Assembly: GCF_039724765.1 (NCBI RefSeq) | Contig: NZ_CP155729.1 | Span: forward strand, 4,449,090 to 4,513,089 | Direction of reading: 5' to 3' | DNA from: Sagittula stellata E-37 | GTDB taxonomy: Bacteria; Pseudomonadota; Alphaproteobacteria; Rhodobacterales; Rhodobacteraceae | Length of the DNA stretch: 64,000 nt | In this document: in pieces, positions 27,707 through 36,727 of the stretch | How the letters are laid out: every line of letters starts with the position of its first letter | Numbering within the stretch: the first letter of the stretch is position 1 | The notes under the pieces: generated by a model | The model's input: the letters and a program-made list of their open reading frames with translations, nothing else | The model's database searches: none | Told to the model about the DNA's origin: nothing | Made by a program: the position numbers and the translations under genes

Positions 27707-30464
27707 CGCAGACCCAAGCACCCTGCCGACCGACCTTATCGCGTCGGCAGCGGATATCTTCGATCTTCCCGCCGTGCGGTCAGAGCTGTTCGCAGCCCTG
27801 CCCACCGGCGCGGAAAGCGGTGTCCGAAAGGCCGCCGTTTCGGTCCTCGGGGCGGCGTCGAAACGCGGCCGCGACGCCGTGCAGGCCGCATTCGAACGTG
27901 AGCCCTTCGGCTCCCGCCGCACGACACGGGCCTACACCTGGATCACCGACGGCCTCGTCTCGCTCGCGTTCGAGGTCGCGACGCAGGTCATCCACCCCAA
28001 TGCCAACCCGACCAGATCCGAACGCATCGCCGTTCTCGCGGTCGGCGGGTATGGCCGGGGCGAGATGGCGCCGTTTTCCGATGTCGACCTGTTGTTTCTG
28101 ACCCCCTACAAGATCACCCCCTGGGCCGAGAGCGTCATCGAATCGATGCTCTACATCCTGTGGGATCTGAAGCTGAAGGTCGGCCATTCCTCCCGCACTG
28201 TCCGGGATTGCGTGCGCCTCGGCGGAGAGGATTTCACCATCCGCACCGCCATGCTCGAAAGCCGTTACCTGATCGGCGACGAAAAGCTGGCCACCAACCT
28301 TGAGAAAAAGCTCTGGTCCGACCTGTTCGAGGGGACGGAGCGCGAGTTCGTCAAGGCCAAGCTGGAAGAGCGCGACGCGCGCCACGGCAAACAGGGTCAG
28401 CGCTACATGGTCGAGCCCAACGTCAAGGAGGGCAAGGGCGGGCTGCGCGATCTGCAATCGCTGTTCTGGATCACGAAATACGTCCACCACACCGACGATG
28501 TCGGCCAACTGGTAGGGAGCGGCGTATTCCTGCCCGAGGAATACGAAACCTTCGTCCAGGCCGAACGCTTTCTCTGGGCGGTGCGCATCCACCTCCATCT
28601 GCTGGCCGGCCGCGCGGTGGAACAACTGACCTTCGACATGCAGGTCGAGGTCTCGGCCCGCATGGGGTACAACGACCGCGGCGGGCGGCGCGCTGTCGAA
28701 TGGTTCATGCAGGACTATTTCCGCCACGCCACTGCCGTGGGCGACCTGACCCGTATCCTGCTGACCTCGCTTGAGGCCGACCACTCGAAAGGTCCGCCGC
28801 TGCTGGAGCGTTTCTTCAAGCGCACGCCCGATACGGCGGACGGCTACACCGTCGTCAACGGACGGTTGGCGATTGCCGACGACAAGGCGTTCCTTGCCAA
28901 CCCGCTGAACCTGCTCAGGATCTACGAGGAGGGGCTGCGCACCGGGTTGCTGATCCACCCGGACGCCATGCGCCTGATCAAGGCCAACCTGCACCTCATC
29001 AACGACTCCATGCGGAAAGACCCGCAGGCGCAGGAGCTGTTCCTCAACCTTCTCTTGCAGCACGGGAACCCGGAGCGCGCGCTGCGCCGGATGAACGAGC
29101 TTGGCGTCCTCGCCGCCTTCATCCCGGAATTCGCGCCGATCGTGGCCATGATGCAATTCAACATGTACCACCACTACACGGTGGACGAACATACCATCCA
29201 GTGCATCTGGCACCTCTCCGAGATCGAGCACGGGCACTTGAAGGAAGAGCTGGTCGTCTCCTCCTCGATCCTAGACGAAGGCGTGAACCGCCGGGTGCTC
29301 TATGTCGCGCTTCTGCTGCATGACATCGGCAAGGGCCGGGACGAAGATCACTCGATCCTCGGCGCCCGCATATCGCGCTCGGTTGCGCCGCGACTCGGCC
29401 TCGACAAGGACGAATGCGAGACGGTGGAATGGCTGGTCCGCTATCACCTGCTGATGTCCGACATGGCGCAGAAACGCGACATCGCCGACCCGCGCACGGT
29501 GCGTGACTTTGCCAAGGCGGTGAAGACGGTCGAGCGGCTGAACCTCCTGACGGTGCTGACGGTCTGCGATATCCGGGGCGTAGGCCCGGGGACATGGAAC
29601 AACTGGAAGGCGGCGCTGCTGCGCGCGCTCTACCGCCAGACCCGCCGCGCGCTCGAAGGCGGCATGGAAGAGCTGAACCGCGAAAAGCGCGGCACCGTGG
29701 CCAAACAGGAACTGCGCGAGAAGCTCTCCGACTGGTCCGAGGCCGACCTCGCCAGAGAAACCACGCGGCATTACGGACCCTATTGGCAGGGCCTTCACGT
29801 CACCGCCCATGTCATCTTTGCCAACCTTTTGCGTGGGTTGACGGACGACGAGGTGCGGATGGACATCCATCCCGACGACGACCGCGACGCCACCCGCGTC
29901 TGCTTTGCGTTGCAGGATCATCCGGGCATCTTCTCGCGCCTGACCGGCGCCCTTGCCCTGTCGGGGGCCAACGTGGTGGACGCGCGGACCTTCACCACCC
30001 GCGACGGCTATGCCACGGCAGTCTTCTGGATACAGGACGCGGATGGCGCACCCTATGAAGACGTGCGCATCCCGCGCCTGCGCGAAACCATCCGCAAGAC
30101 CCTGACCGGAGAGGTCGTGGCCCGAGAGGCGGTGAAGTCCCGCGACAAGTACAAGAAGCGGGAAAGGGCCTTCAAGGTTCCGACTCACATCACCTTCGAC
30201 AACGAAGGGTCCGAGATCTTCACGATCATCGAGGTGGATACCCGCGACCGGCCATCGCTGCTGTACGATCTGGCCCGGGTTCTGGCGAGCCAGAACATCT
30301 ATATCGCCTCCGCCGTCATCGCCACCTATGGCGAACAGGTGGTCGACACCTTCTACGTGAAGGACATGTTCGGGCTGAAGCTGCACTCCAAGACCAAGCG
30401 CGACTTGATCGAGAAGAAGCTTCGTCTGGCCATGCAAGAAGGGGCGGAGCGCGCCTACGGTTAA
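27666..30464 (+). CDS. glnD: [Protein-PII] uridylyltransferase/uridylyl-removing enzyme
   Basis: Bifunctional nitrogen sensor that uridylylates PII proteins. 932 residues. Nucleotidyltransferase domain with GGYGRGEMAPFSDVD near 120, HD hydrolase domain with LLLHDIGKGRDEDHS near 545, and two C-terminal ACT domains (about 745-815 and 855-925, the second with RPSLLYDLARVLASQ). Glutamine sensing resides in the ACT pair. The predicted start is TTG at 27666, inside the upstream gene; the N-terminal 30 residues are weakly conserved and the start could be later. Confidence 0.94.
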   Translation: MTLPPVTSQAQASDADPSTLPTDLIASAADIFDLPAVRSELFAALPTGAESGVRKAAVSVLGAASKRGRDAVQAAFEREPFGSRRTTRAYTWITDGLVSLAFEVATQVIHPNANPTRSERIAVLAVGGYGRGEMAPFSDVDLLFLTPYKITPWAESVIESMLYILWDLKLKVGHSSRTVRDCVRLGGEDFTIRTAMLESRYLIGDEKLATNLEKKLWSDLFEGTEREFVKAKLEERDARHGKQGQRYMVEPNVKEGKGGLRDLQSLFWITKYVHHTDDVGQLVGSGVFLPEEYETFVQAERFLWAVRIHLHLLAGRAVEQLTFDMQVEVSARMGYNDRGGRRAVEWFMQDYFRHATAVGDLTRILLTSLEADHSKGPPLLERFFKRTPDTADGYTVVNGRLAIADDKAFLANPLNLLRIYEEGLRTGLLIHPDAMRLIKANLHLINDSMRKDPQAQELFLNLLLQHGNPERALRRMNELGVLAAFIPEFAPIVAMMQFNMYHHYTVDEHTIQCIWHLSEIEHGHLKEELVVSSSILDEGVNRRVLYVALLLHDIGKGRDEDHSILGARISRSVAPRLGLDKDECETVEWLVRYHLLMSDMAQKRDIADPRTVRDFAKAVKTVERLNLLTVLTVCDIRGVGPGTWNNWKAALLRALYRQTRRALEGGMEELNREKRGTVAKQELREKLSDWSEADLARETTRHYGPYWQGLHVTAHVIFANLLRGLTDDEVRMDIHPDDDRDATRVCFALQDHPGIFSRLTGALALSGANVVDARTFTTRDGYATAVFWIQDADGAPYEDVRIPRLRETIRKTLTGEVVAREAVKSRDKYKKRERAFKVPTHITFDNEGSEIFTIIEVDTRDRPSLLYDLARVLASQNIYIASAVIATYGEQVVDTFYVKDMFGLKLHSKTKRDLIEKKLRLAMQEGAERAYG

Positions 30465-30943
30465 TAAGCAACGGCCGCTGCGGTGTGCGGCAGGGCAAGC
30501 GCAGAGTGCACGTCCCGTCGTCCCATCCAGCTTTCGACGAAGGCGGCGTAGTCGGGATGCGCCACGTCCAGCCGCATAAAGTTCAGCGCCTCGGTCCGGC
30601 TGCGAAAGATTTCCGTCTCCCACGGTGCATCGTCGAGCAGCATCTGAAGCATCCGGCACATGCCGAAGGCCACATCGTCGGTGACGTAACAGGCGTGCCG
30701 GACCTGCTCTGAATGAGCCAGGAACGAGCGGCGCGAATTCATTGCGATGGCGCGCATCTCGGCGAAACCGTGGTGCGGCAAACGGCAACCGTCGAGGTCG
30801 TAGAGGATGTTATGCCTCGGTTCGAAATCCGGGTCCCGGGCATACGCACCAATGGAGTCGAGATGCTCCATAGGGTCGACGTCACCCCTCAGCGTAACAA
30901 CGACCACGCCAAGCGATTTGTGTATGCAATACCCGATTGCCAC
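30461..30943 (-). CDS. Hypothetical STAS/SpoIIAA-like protein
   Basis: About 160 residues, soluble, no firm family. The N-terminal pattern GVVVVTLRGDVDPMEHLDSI and ILYDLDGCRLPHHGF resembles SpoIIAA-like or STAS proteins of this lineage. The start is taken as GTG at 30943 (GGTGG 5 bases upstream) because an AT-rich promoter lies between it and the alternative ATG at 31006. Convergent with glnD, overlapping by 4 bases. Confidence 0.6.
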   Translation of the reverse strand: MAIGYCIHKSLGVVVVTLRGDVDPMEHLDSIGAYARDPDFEPRHNILYDLDGCRLPHHGFAEMRAIAMNSRRSFLAHSEQVRHACYVTDDVAFGMCRMLQMLLDDAPWETEIFRSRTEALNFMRLDVAHPDYAAFVESWMGRRDVHSALALPHTAAAVAY

Positions 30944-30962
30944 GTCGCCACCATTCCCCAAC

Positions 30963-31008
30963 GTCAATTTGGTTGACAGGTGTACTATTTTAGCACAATT
31001 TTGCATTG
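30963..31008 (-). promoter_or_regulatory. Candidate promoter with operator for the STAS-like gene
   Basis: Minus-strand -35 TTGCAA (complement of 31009-31014 region edge) and -10 TAAAAT (complement of 30987-30992), 16 base spacer. The inverted repeat GTCAA-TTTGG-TTGAC (30963-30977) lies at about +3 to +17, where a bound repressor would block initiation. Divergent from the LysE gene. Confidence 0.4.
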
Positions 31009-31043
31009 TTGCAATTGAATATGTTGCGCATTAGCCAAAGTGC

Positions 31044-31634
31044 ATGAGCGATCTTCCGCAATTCCTGTTGGCGGGATTTGCCCTGGCGGGCAGCCCGGGG
31101 CCGAACACGCTGTCCATGGCGGCGGTCGGTGCCGCATTCGGTCGGCGTGAGGCGATAGGTTACTTGCTCGGCCTCAGCGTCGGTATGCTCGGGGTCATCG
31201 CGCTGGTCGGCACGGGGACGGCGGGCCTATTGCTGGCGGTGCCCGGTGCCGCGCCAGTCATCACTGGGCTGGCGGCGCTGTATTTCCTCTGGCTCGCTTG
31301 GCGGATCGCGAACGCGTCGCCGATTGGCCCGGCGGACAGCGGGCGCCGTCCGCCCCGATGGCACGAAGGCGCGCTCCTGTCGATGATGAACCCCAAGGCC
31401 TACGCCGCCATGGCCGCGCTGTTCTCGGGCTTCACCCTGCGGCCGGCGCCGTTGCCAGACGCGCTGACAAAGACCCTTTTGGCCTTCGCTGTCATTCTGA
31501 CCGTCAACGCCGCATGGATGGTGATCGGCACGCTGCTGACCCGCCTTGCCGGCAATCCGCGCACCGCGCGGGCGATCAACTACGGATTTGCCGCGGCGCT
31601 CCTGATCTCCGTCGCCGCGACCACGCTGCTCTGA
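31044..31634 (+). CDS. LysE/RhtB family amino acid exporter
   Basis: A 196-residue inner-membrane exporter, about six helices. The LysE signature FALAGSPGPNTLSMAAVGAAFGRR near residue 12 and MMNPKAYAAMAALFSGF in the middle are diagnostic. Substrate (threonine, homoserine or other) cannot be read from sequence. Starts 80 bases upstream of murJ's 5' region on the same strand but with its own gap, so likely separate transcription from the AT-rich region before it. Confidence 0.9.
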   Translation: MSDLPQFLLAGFALAGSPGPNTLSMAAVGAAFGRREAIGYLLGLSVGMLGVIALVGTGTAGLLLAVPGAAPVITGLAALYFLWLAWRIANASPIGPADSGRRPPRWHEGALLSMMNPKAYAAMAALFSGFTLRPAPLPDALTKTLLAFAVILTVNAAWMVIGTLLTRLAGNPRTARAINYGFAAALLISVAATTLL

Positions 31635-31717
31635 CTGCACGAAACCTGCGCGAAGGCGGGGTTCACCCTGCACATCTTTCGCGGTAACTGCATCGGGACC
31701 TCTTGCTGCGAGCAGCC

Positions 31718-33271
31718 ATGAAACCCATCCGCCTCATCTCCGGTATCCTCACTGTCGGCTTCTGGACACTCGCCAGCCGCGTGCTGGGCCTTGTCCGCGA
31801 TATCCTGATTGCCACCGTCATCGGCCCCGGCCCGCTGATGGATGCCTTCGTCGCCGCTTTCCGGCTGCCAAACCTGTTCCGCCGGTTCTTTGCCGAAGGC
31901 GCGTTCAACGCCGCCTTCGTGCCGATGTTCTCCAAGAAATACGAAGCGGGCGAAGACCCGCAGGGCTTTGCCCGCGACGCCTTTTCCGGGCTGGCCTTCG
32001 TGTTGCTGCTCCTGACCGCGCTGGCGATGATTTTCATGCCGCTGCTGGTCTGGGCCACGGCAGGCGGCTTTGCAGGCGACGAACGGTTCGACCTGACGAC
32101 GGCCTTCGGGCGGATCACCTTTCCCTACATCCTGACGATCTCGCTGGCGGCGTTGCTGTCGGGGGCGTTGAACGCCGTGGGCCGGTTTGCCGCCGCCGCT
32201 GCTGCGCCCGTGCTGCTGAACATCCTGATCGTCGCGGCACTGAAATTCGGACAGGGCCTGTTCGGCGGCGCCCACATCGACTGGCTGATCTGGACCATCC
32301 CGGTCGCAGGCATGGCACAACTGGCACTCGTCTGGGCTGCAGCCGAACGGGCCGGCCTGAAGATCCGCCCGGGCCGACCGCGCCTGACGGACGATATGAA
32401 GCGCCTGACCCGGATCGCCGTCCCCGCGGCCCTTGCCGGAGGCGTCATGCAGGTGAACCTGCTCGTCGGCCAGCAGGTGGCGTCGCACTTCGAAAAGGCG
32501 GTGTCGTGGCTCTACAACGCCGACCGCCTGTACCAGCTTCCGCTCGGAGTCGTCGGCATCGCCATCGGCATCGTGCTGCTGCCCGACCTGTCGCGCCGCC
32601 TGAAGGCGGAAGATCACGTCGGCGGGCGCATGGCCTTTTCCCGCGCCGGAGAGCTGTCGCTGGCACTGACCGTACCCTGTGCCGTCGCACTGGTGGTCAT
32701 GCCGCTGCCGCTGGTCTCGGTGCTGTTCGAACACGGGCGCACCGGGCCGGAGGACAGCCGCGCCATGGCTGTGGCCGTTGCGATCTACGGTTTGGGTCTG
32801 CCTGCCTTCGTGCTCCAAAAGGTGCTGCAACCGGTCTACTTCGCCCGCGAGGACACCCGCTCTCCCTTTCGCTTCGCGGTTTGGTCGATGGTGGTCAACG
32901 CCGCTGTCGCCATCGGGCTGGCCCCGCTGATTGGCTGGATCGCGCCCGCTATCGCCACGTCGCTCGCCGGATGGACGATGGTCTGGCAACTGGCGCGCGG
33001 AACACGGTCCATGGGCGACGTGGCGCGCTTTGACAGCCGGTTCTACAAGCGGGCGGGCCGGATCCTGGCCGCTTCGGCGCTGATGGGTGCCGCCCTCATC
33101 GGGGCCGAACTGCTGATGGCGCCATGGCTCGCCACAGCGGGCCTCCGCGTGCTGGCCCTGATCCTGCTGATCGCCATCGGCGTCGCGGTCTACGGCATCG
33201 CCGGGCAAGTGCTGGGCGCCTTCCGGCTGTCTGAGTTCCGCTCCATCGTACGCCGCCGCAAGCCCACATGA
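31718..33271 (+). CDS. murJ: Lipid II flippase MurJ
   Basis: MVF-superfamily flippase moving lipid II to the periplasmic side; 517 residues and about 14 helices. Signatures: GFWTLASRVLGLVRDILIA at the N-terminus, FRLPNLFRRFFAEGAFNAAFVPMF, and QLPLGVVGIAIGIVLLPDLSR. The start MKPIRLIS at 31718 is preferred over a TTG 15 bases upstream. The stop overlaps the PLD-like gene start (ATGA). Confidence 0.95.
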   Translation: MKPIRLISGILTVGFWTLASRVLGLVRDILIATVIGPGPLMDAFVAAFRLPNLFRRFFAEGAFNAAFVPMFSKKYEAGEDPQGFARDAFSGLAFVLLLLTALAMIFMPLLVWATAGGFAGDERFDLTTAFGRITFPYILTISLAALLSGALNAVGRFAAAAAAPVLLNILIVAALKFGQGLFGGAHIDWLIWTIPVAGMAQLALVWAAAERAGLKIRPGRPRLTDDMKRLTRIAVPAALAGGVMQVNLLVGQQVASHFEKAVSWLYNADRLYQLPLGVVGIAIGIVLLPDLSRRLKAEDHVGGRMAFSRAGELSLALTVPCAVALVVMPLPLVSVLFEHGRTGPEDSRAMAVAVAIYGLGLPAFVLQKVLQPVYFAREDTRSPFRFAVWSMVVNAAVAIGLAPLIGWIAPAIATSLAGWTMVWQLARGTRSMGDVARFDSRFYKRAGRILAASALMGAALIGAELLMAPWLATAGLRVLALILLIAIGVAVYGIAGQVLGAFRLSEFRSIVRRRKPT

Positions 33272-34674
33272 CGCAGCTCCTGCACACCCGGTCCGAGACG
33301 CTCGCCGCGCTCGAAACCCTCGCCGCATCGGCCACCGAAGAGCTGATCCTCGCCCTGCGCACCCTGTCGCCGGACTTGCCGTTGCTGACCGAGGCATTGA
33401 CGGAACGCGGCCTGAACACCTGGAGCGACCTGATTGCATGGGTCACGCGCCGTGGCGTCCGCCTGCTGATGGCTTTCGGCGACGAAGATCCGCTGTTCGA
33501 CGTGGACCGTCACCGGCGTGTCTGGCTGGAGGCCTCGGCCTTTGCCAACGTGCACCAGGGCAACGCTCAGATCCTTTGCGCGCCGCACGGGCAGCAACTG
33601 GGCAAGCTCTGGACCCTGCGATTTCGCAGGCCGATCCGGGCGGCGCTCTGGCGGCTGGCCACCGACGACACGCGGCGGCTTACCCTGCCCCAGCGCGCAA
33701 CGCTGGCGAAGGGGCCGACCCTCAGGCCGCAGCGGATTGCCCAGGCCTTCGCGGTGGCCGACGGGACACGCGCGCTGATTGGCGGCGTCCCCACCGACAT
33801 GCGCCAAACGGACCAGGACTGGCACGATATCGCCGCCTTAATCGAGGACGCGGATTTTGCCGGTGCGCTGCGGGCGCATTTCGCCGACTGCTGGAGCGCC
33901 GCAATCGCCACCGGAGCGCCCACCCTCGCGTCGGAGCCGCGCCCCGTCGCTGCGGTCTCCCGCCGTCAGAGCCGTCCCGAACTGCGCCTTTTGCGCACCC
34001 TCTCCGACCCTTCGGACGGCCCGCTGGCCTTTACCGGAACGACACGGATACAAGATGCCGAGACGCATCTGCTCCGGATCTTCGGCGCGGCCCGGCATCA
34101 TGTCTACATCGAGACACCCGCCTTCCGCCATCCCGCGTTGGCCGAAGCGCTGGCCGACGCCGCGCGAAACGCACCTGACTTGCAACTGACGGTCGTTCTG
34201 CATCCCGGCGCCGACGCCCTGCCCTTCGCCGGCGCCCTGCCCGGCACCCTGGCGCGGGCAGAGGACGCCCGGGACCGCACGCTTGCCATCCTCGCCCGGT
34301 CTTTCGGTCAGCGCGCCGCATTCCTGCGATACGCGCCGCAGGGTCGGGATTCGGTGGCAGAGCGCGCGACGGATGTGCTGGCTGGACGGGTGATCGTCGT
34401 GGACGGCACCCACATCGTGCTCGGGTCTCACAGCCTGACGTTGCGCTCGATGCGGCTGGATACGGAAGCCTCCGTCCTGATCCGCGACAGGAGCCTTGCG
34501 CAGGACGTTCTGGCCCGGCGGGCGCGGAAATGGCTGGGTGTGTCACAGGACGCGGCGGATGCCGCCCAAGCGGAAACCTGGGCCGCGGCCAGGGCACCGC
34601 TCGAAGCGTTTGCCCCCACGGCCCCCGCGCCGCGCACCACGCGCCCCCTGAGCCTGCCGGACGAGGTGTTCTAG
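33268..34674 (+). CDS. Phospholipase-D-like protein with degenerate HKD motifs
   Basis: A 468-residue protein with two PLD-like halves. The fold markers remain (AVADGTRALIGG and WHDIAALI in half 1; VIVVDGTHIVLGSHSLTLRSM in half 2), but the catalytic HxKx4D sets have lost His and Lys: Ala/Ala in half 1 and Ala/Arg in half 2, with only the Asp left. Transferase or hydrolase activity is therefore unlikely; a binding or structural role is inferred. Translationally coupled to murJ. Stop overlaps that of the convergent rhomboid gene by 4 bases. Confidence 0.75.
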   Translation: MTQLLHTRSETLAALETLAASATEELILALRTLSPDLPLLTEALTERGLNTWSDLIAWVTRRGVRLLMAFGDEDPLFDVDRHRRVWLEASAFANVHQGNAQILCAPHGQQLGKLWTLRFRRPIRAALWRLATDDTRRLTLPQRATLAKGPTLRPQRIAQAFAVADGTRALIGGVPTDMRQTDQDWHDIAALIEDADFAGALRAHFADCWSAAIATGAPTLASEPRPVAAVSRRQSRPELRLLRTLSDPSDGPLAFTGTTRIQDAETHLLRIFGAARHHVYIETPAFRHPALAEALADAARNAPDLQLTVVLHPGADALPFAGALPGTLARAEDARDRTLAILARSFGQRAAFLRYAPQGRDSVAERATDVLAGRVIVVDGTHIVLGSHSLTLRSMRLDTEASVLIRDRSLAQDVLARRARKWLGVSQDAADAAQAETWAAARAPLEAFAPTAPAPRTTRPLSLPDEVF

Positions 34675-35360
34675 CCCCGTCCGCCGCGCACGCGGTGCAG
34701 GAAACGGCGCCATCCGCCCGGGACCATCACGACCGCCAGCAGGAACCCGGCGAAGAACCCAGCGAGGTCGGCAATCCACGTGTCGTCCGTCCCGAACAGC
34801 AGGCCAAAGACCAGGCGAATGCCCATCAGCATGCCGATCAGCCCGAAGGCCCGCATCTGTGGGCCGCCCTCCTGCCCTAGCCGCAGCCACAACAGGTAGG
34901 TAAAGCCGCCGATCAGGCCGAAGTCCGACGGGTAAGCGCCCACCAGCCACGGATCGTTGCTGAACAGACCGAAACACACGGCCCCCACCACGGCACTGAC
35001 GAAGAAGATAGCGACAAAAGCCAGCGGCCCCATCGACTCCGTCACGATCTTGCCCATGGCCAGCAGGAAGACCATGCCAAACAGCGCCTCGTAGAAACTG
35101 CCGTGCAGGAACGGGTAGGACACGAAGCGGATCAGGTGCTCGGGCGGATAACGCCCGTTCTCCAGCATCCAGTCGAAGACCTGCCCCGAAAAGCCGAACC
35201 GCTCGATATAGCTGAACCGGAGTCCCACCGCGTCACGGCCGCCGATCATCCCCATGTCGGACAGCGAAAAGAACGCCTCGATCCCCAGCAGGACAAGGAA
35301 CATCGCGGCGACGACCGGGGGCAGCGGGTTCACCGGCGCTTCGTTGTGCGGATGGGTCAT
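34671..35360 (-). CDS. Rhomboid-family membrane protein, probably proteolytically inactive
   Basis: A 229-residue six-helix rhomboid-like protein. The fold is recognisable from [26 protein letters not shown] and the C-terminal [15 protein letters not shown]. The catalytic His, normally in AHLGG of the last helix, is Asp here; the HxxxN of helix 2 ends in Gly; and no canonical GxSG is seen (nearest [10 protein letters not shown]). It is thus a pseudoprotease candidate. Start MTHPHNEAP at 35360, chosen over an upstream frame that runs into trpS. Divergent from trpS by 76 bases. Confidence 0.8.
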   Translation of the reverse strand: MTHPHNEAPVNPLPPVVAAMFLVLLGIEAFFSLSDMGMIGGRDAVGLRFSYIERFGFSGQVFDWMLENGRYPPEHLIRFVSYPFLHGSFYEALFGMVFLLAMGKIVTESMGPLAFVAIFFVSAVVGAVCFGLFSNDPWLVGAYPSDFGLIGGFTYLLWLRLGQEGGPQMRAFGLIGMLMGIRLVFGLLFGTDDTWIADLAGFFAGFLLAVVMVPGGWRRFLHRVRGGRG

Positions 35361-35436
35361 TCGGGGCCTTTCCTTGACGGAGTGTCCGGGCATGGGTAAG
35401 CCAGCCGCGCAGCAATTTCCAGATGGAGACACCGCC

Positions 35437-36468
35437 ATGACCGAGGGGGTCCAAACCTCTCCCGCCTTCGCGCACCGAGTCTTTTCCGGCATCCAGCCTT
35501 CCGGCGGCCTGACGCTCGGCAATTACCTTGGCGCGCTCAAGCGTTTCGCGCAGAGCCAGAACACCGGCGTGCAGTCGATCTACTGCATGGTCGACATGCA
35601 CGCGATCACGGTCTGGCAGGACCCAGCCACCCTGACGCGGGCCACGCGCGAGCTTTGTGCCGGGTTCATCGCATCCGGCATCGACCCGGAAAAGTCGATC
35701 CTGTTCAACCAGAGCCAGGTCGCGGGCCATGCTCAACTTGCATGGGTCTTCAACTGCGTTGCGCGGATGGGCTGGATGCAGCGGATGACGCAGTGGAAGG
35801 ACAAGGCCGGCAAGAACCAGCAGAACGCCTCGCTGGGCCTGTTCGCCTATCCCGCACTTATGGCTGCCGACATTCTCCTGTACCACGCGACGCACGTCCC
35901 GGTGGGCGAGGACCAGAAGCAGCACGTCGAACTGACCCGCGACATTGCGATCAAGTTCAACCATGACTTCGGCGTCGACTTCTTTCCGATCCCCGAGCCG
36001 GTGATCGAAGGCGCGGCTACCCGCGTCATGTCCCTGCGCGACGGTTCGAAGAAAATGTCGAAATCCGATCCTTCGGACATGGCGCGGATCAACATGACGG
36101 ATGACGCGGACGCCATCGCATCGAAGATACGCAAGGCCAAGACCGATCCCGAAGCCCTGCCGTCGGAGGCCGAGGGCCTGGAAGGCCGGGCCGAGGCGCG
36201 CAACCTCGTCAGAATCTACGCCGCCCTGTCGGACACGACGGTGGACGACGTGCTGCGCGATGTCGGTGGGCGTCAGTTCTCGGAATTCAAGCCGATGCTC
36301 TCCGACCTCGCCGTGGCAAAGCTGTCGCCGATTTCCGTCGAAATGGCCCGGCTGATGGAGAACCCGTCCGAAATCGACGCCATCCTTGCCCGCGGGGCCG
36401 AGCGCGCGCGCGAAATCGCGACTCCGGTCATTGATCGCACCCTGGAGATCGTCGGGATGGTGCGATGA
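35437..36468 (+). CDS. trpS: Tryptophanyl-tRNA synthetase
   Basis: Class I aminoacyl-tRNA synthetase charging tRNA-Trp, 343 residues. HIGH-equivalent in [18 protein letters not shown], and KMSKS in [23 protein letters not shown] and [15 protein letters not shown] are further family blocks. Start at 35437 (MTEGVQTS), with GGAG in the leader. A GC-rich hairpin follows 12 bases after the stop. Confidence 0.96.
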   Translation: MTEGVQTSPAFAHRVFSGIQPSGGLTLGNYLGALKRFAQSQNTGVQSIYCMVDMHAITVWQDPATLTRATRELCAGFIASGIDPEKSILFNQSQVAGHAQLAWVFNCVARMGWMQRMTQWKDKAGKNQQNASLGLFAYPALMAADILLYHATHVPVGEDQKQHVELTRDIAIKFNHDFGVDFFPIPEPVIEGAATRVMSLRDGSKKMSKSDPSDMARINMTDDADAIASKIRKAKTDPEALPSEAEGLEGRAEARNLVRIYAALSDTTVDDVLRDVGGRQFSEFKPMLSDLAVAKLSPISVEMARLMENPSEIDAILARGAERAREIATPVIDRTLEIVGMVR

Positions 36469-36480
36469 CGTAACGATCCG

Positions 36481-36504
36481 GCCGGGGCGTCTTGCCGCCC
36501 CGGC
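36481..36504 (+). terminator. Hairpin after trpS
   Basis: GCCGGGGCG (36481-36489), loop TCTTGC, CGCCCCGGC (36496-36504): a perfect 9 bp stem, without a T-run. The remaining gap to 36727 is AT-richer and probably carries the promoter of the GGDEF-EAL gene; two GTCGAC hexamers (36663, 36678) lie in it. Confidence 0.55.
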
Positions 36505-36727
36505 TGCCAAACTGTATCCAAACCCAGCCCGTTTAGTGGCTTCCTCCGCCCGCCAGGACCAACGTTTTTGGTGTCTAAAAACAACGAATCGGCGCACAAT
36601 GCGTGCAGCTTTTGCGATGTTAGGACATTATTAACGTAGATCAGTTTTCTGGAAACGCGCAGGTCGACATCTGCAAAGTCGACCAATGCGTAATTGGATG
36701 GTTGGAACCCTGACAGGAGGTCGTGGC

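Noticed and set aside
31580..33439. 619-codon minus-strand frame across murJ
   Set aside because: Antisense shadow of an unmistakable MurJ; Gln/Arg/Gly-rich with no motifs.
36663..36683. Two GTCGAC hexamers 15 bases apart
   Set aside because: Too short and common in GC-rich DNA to call an operator.
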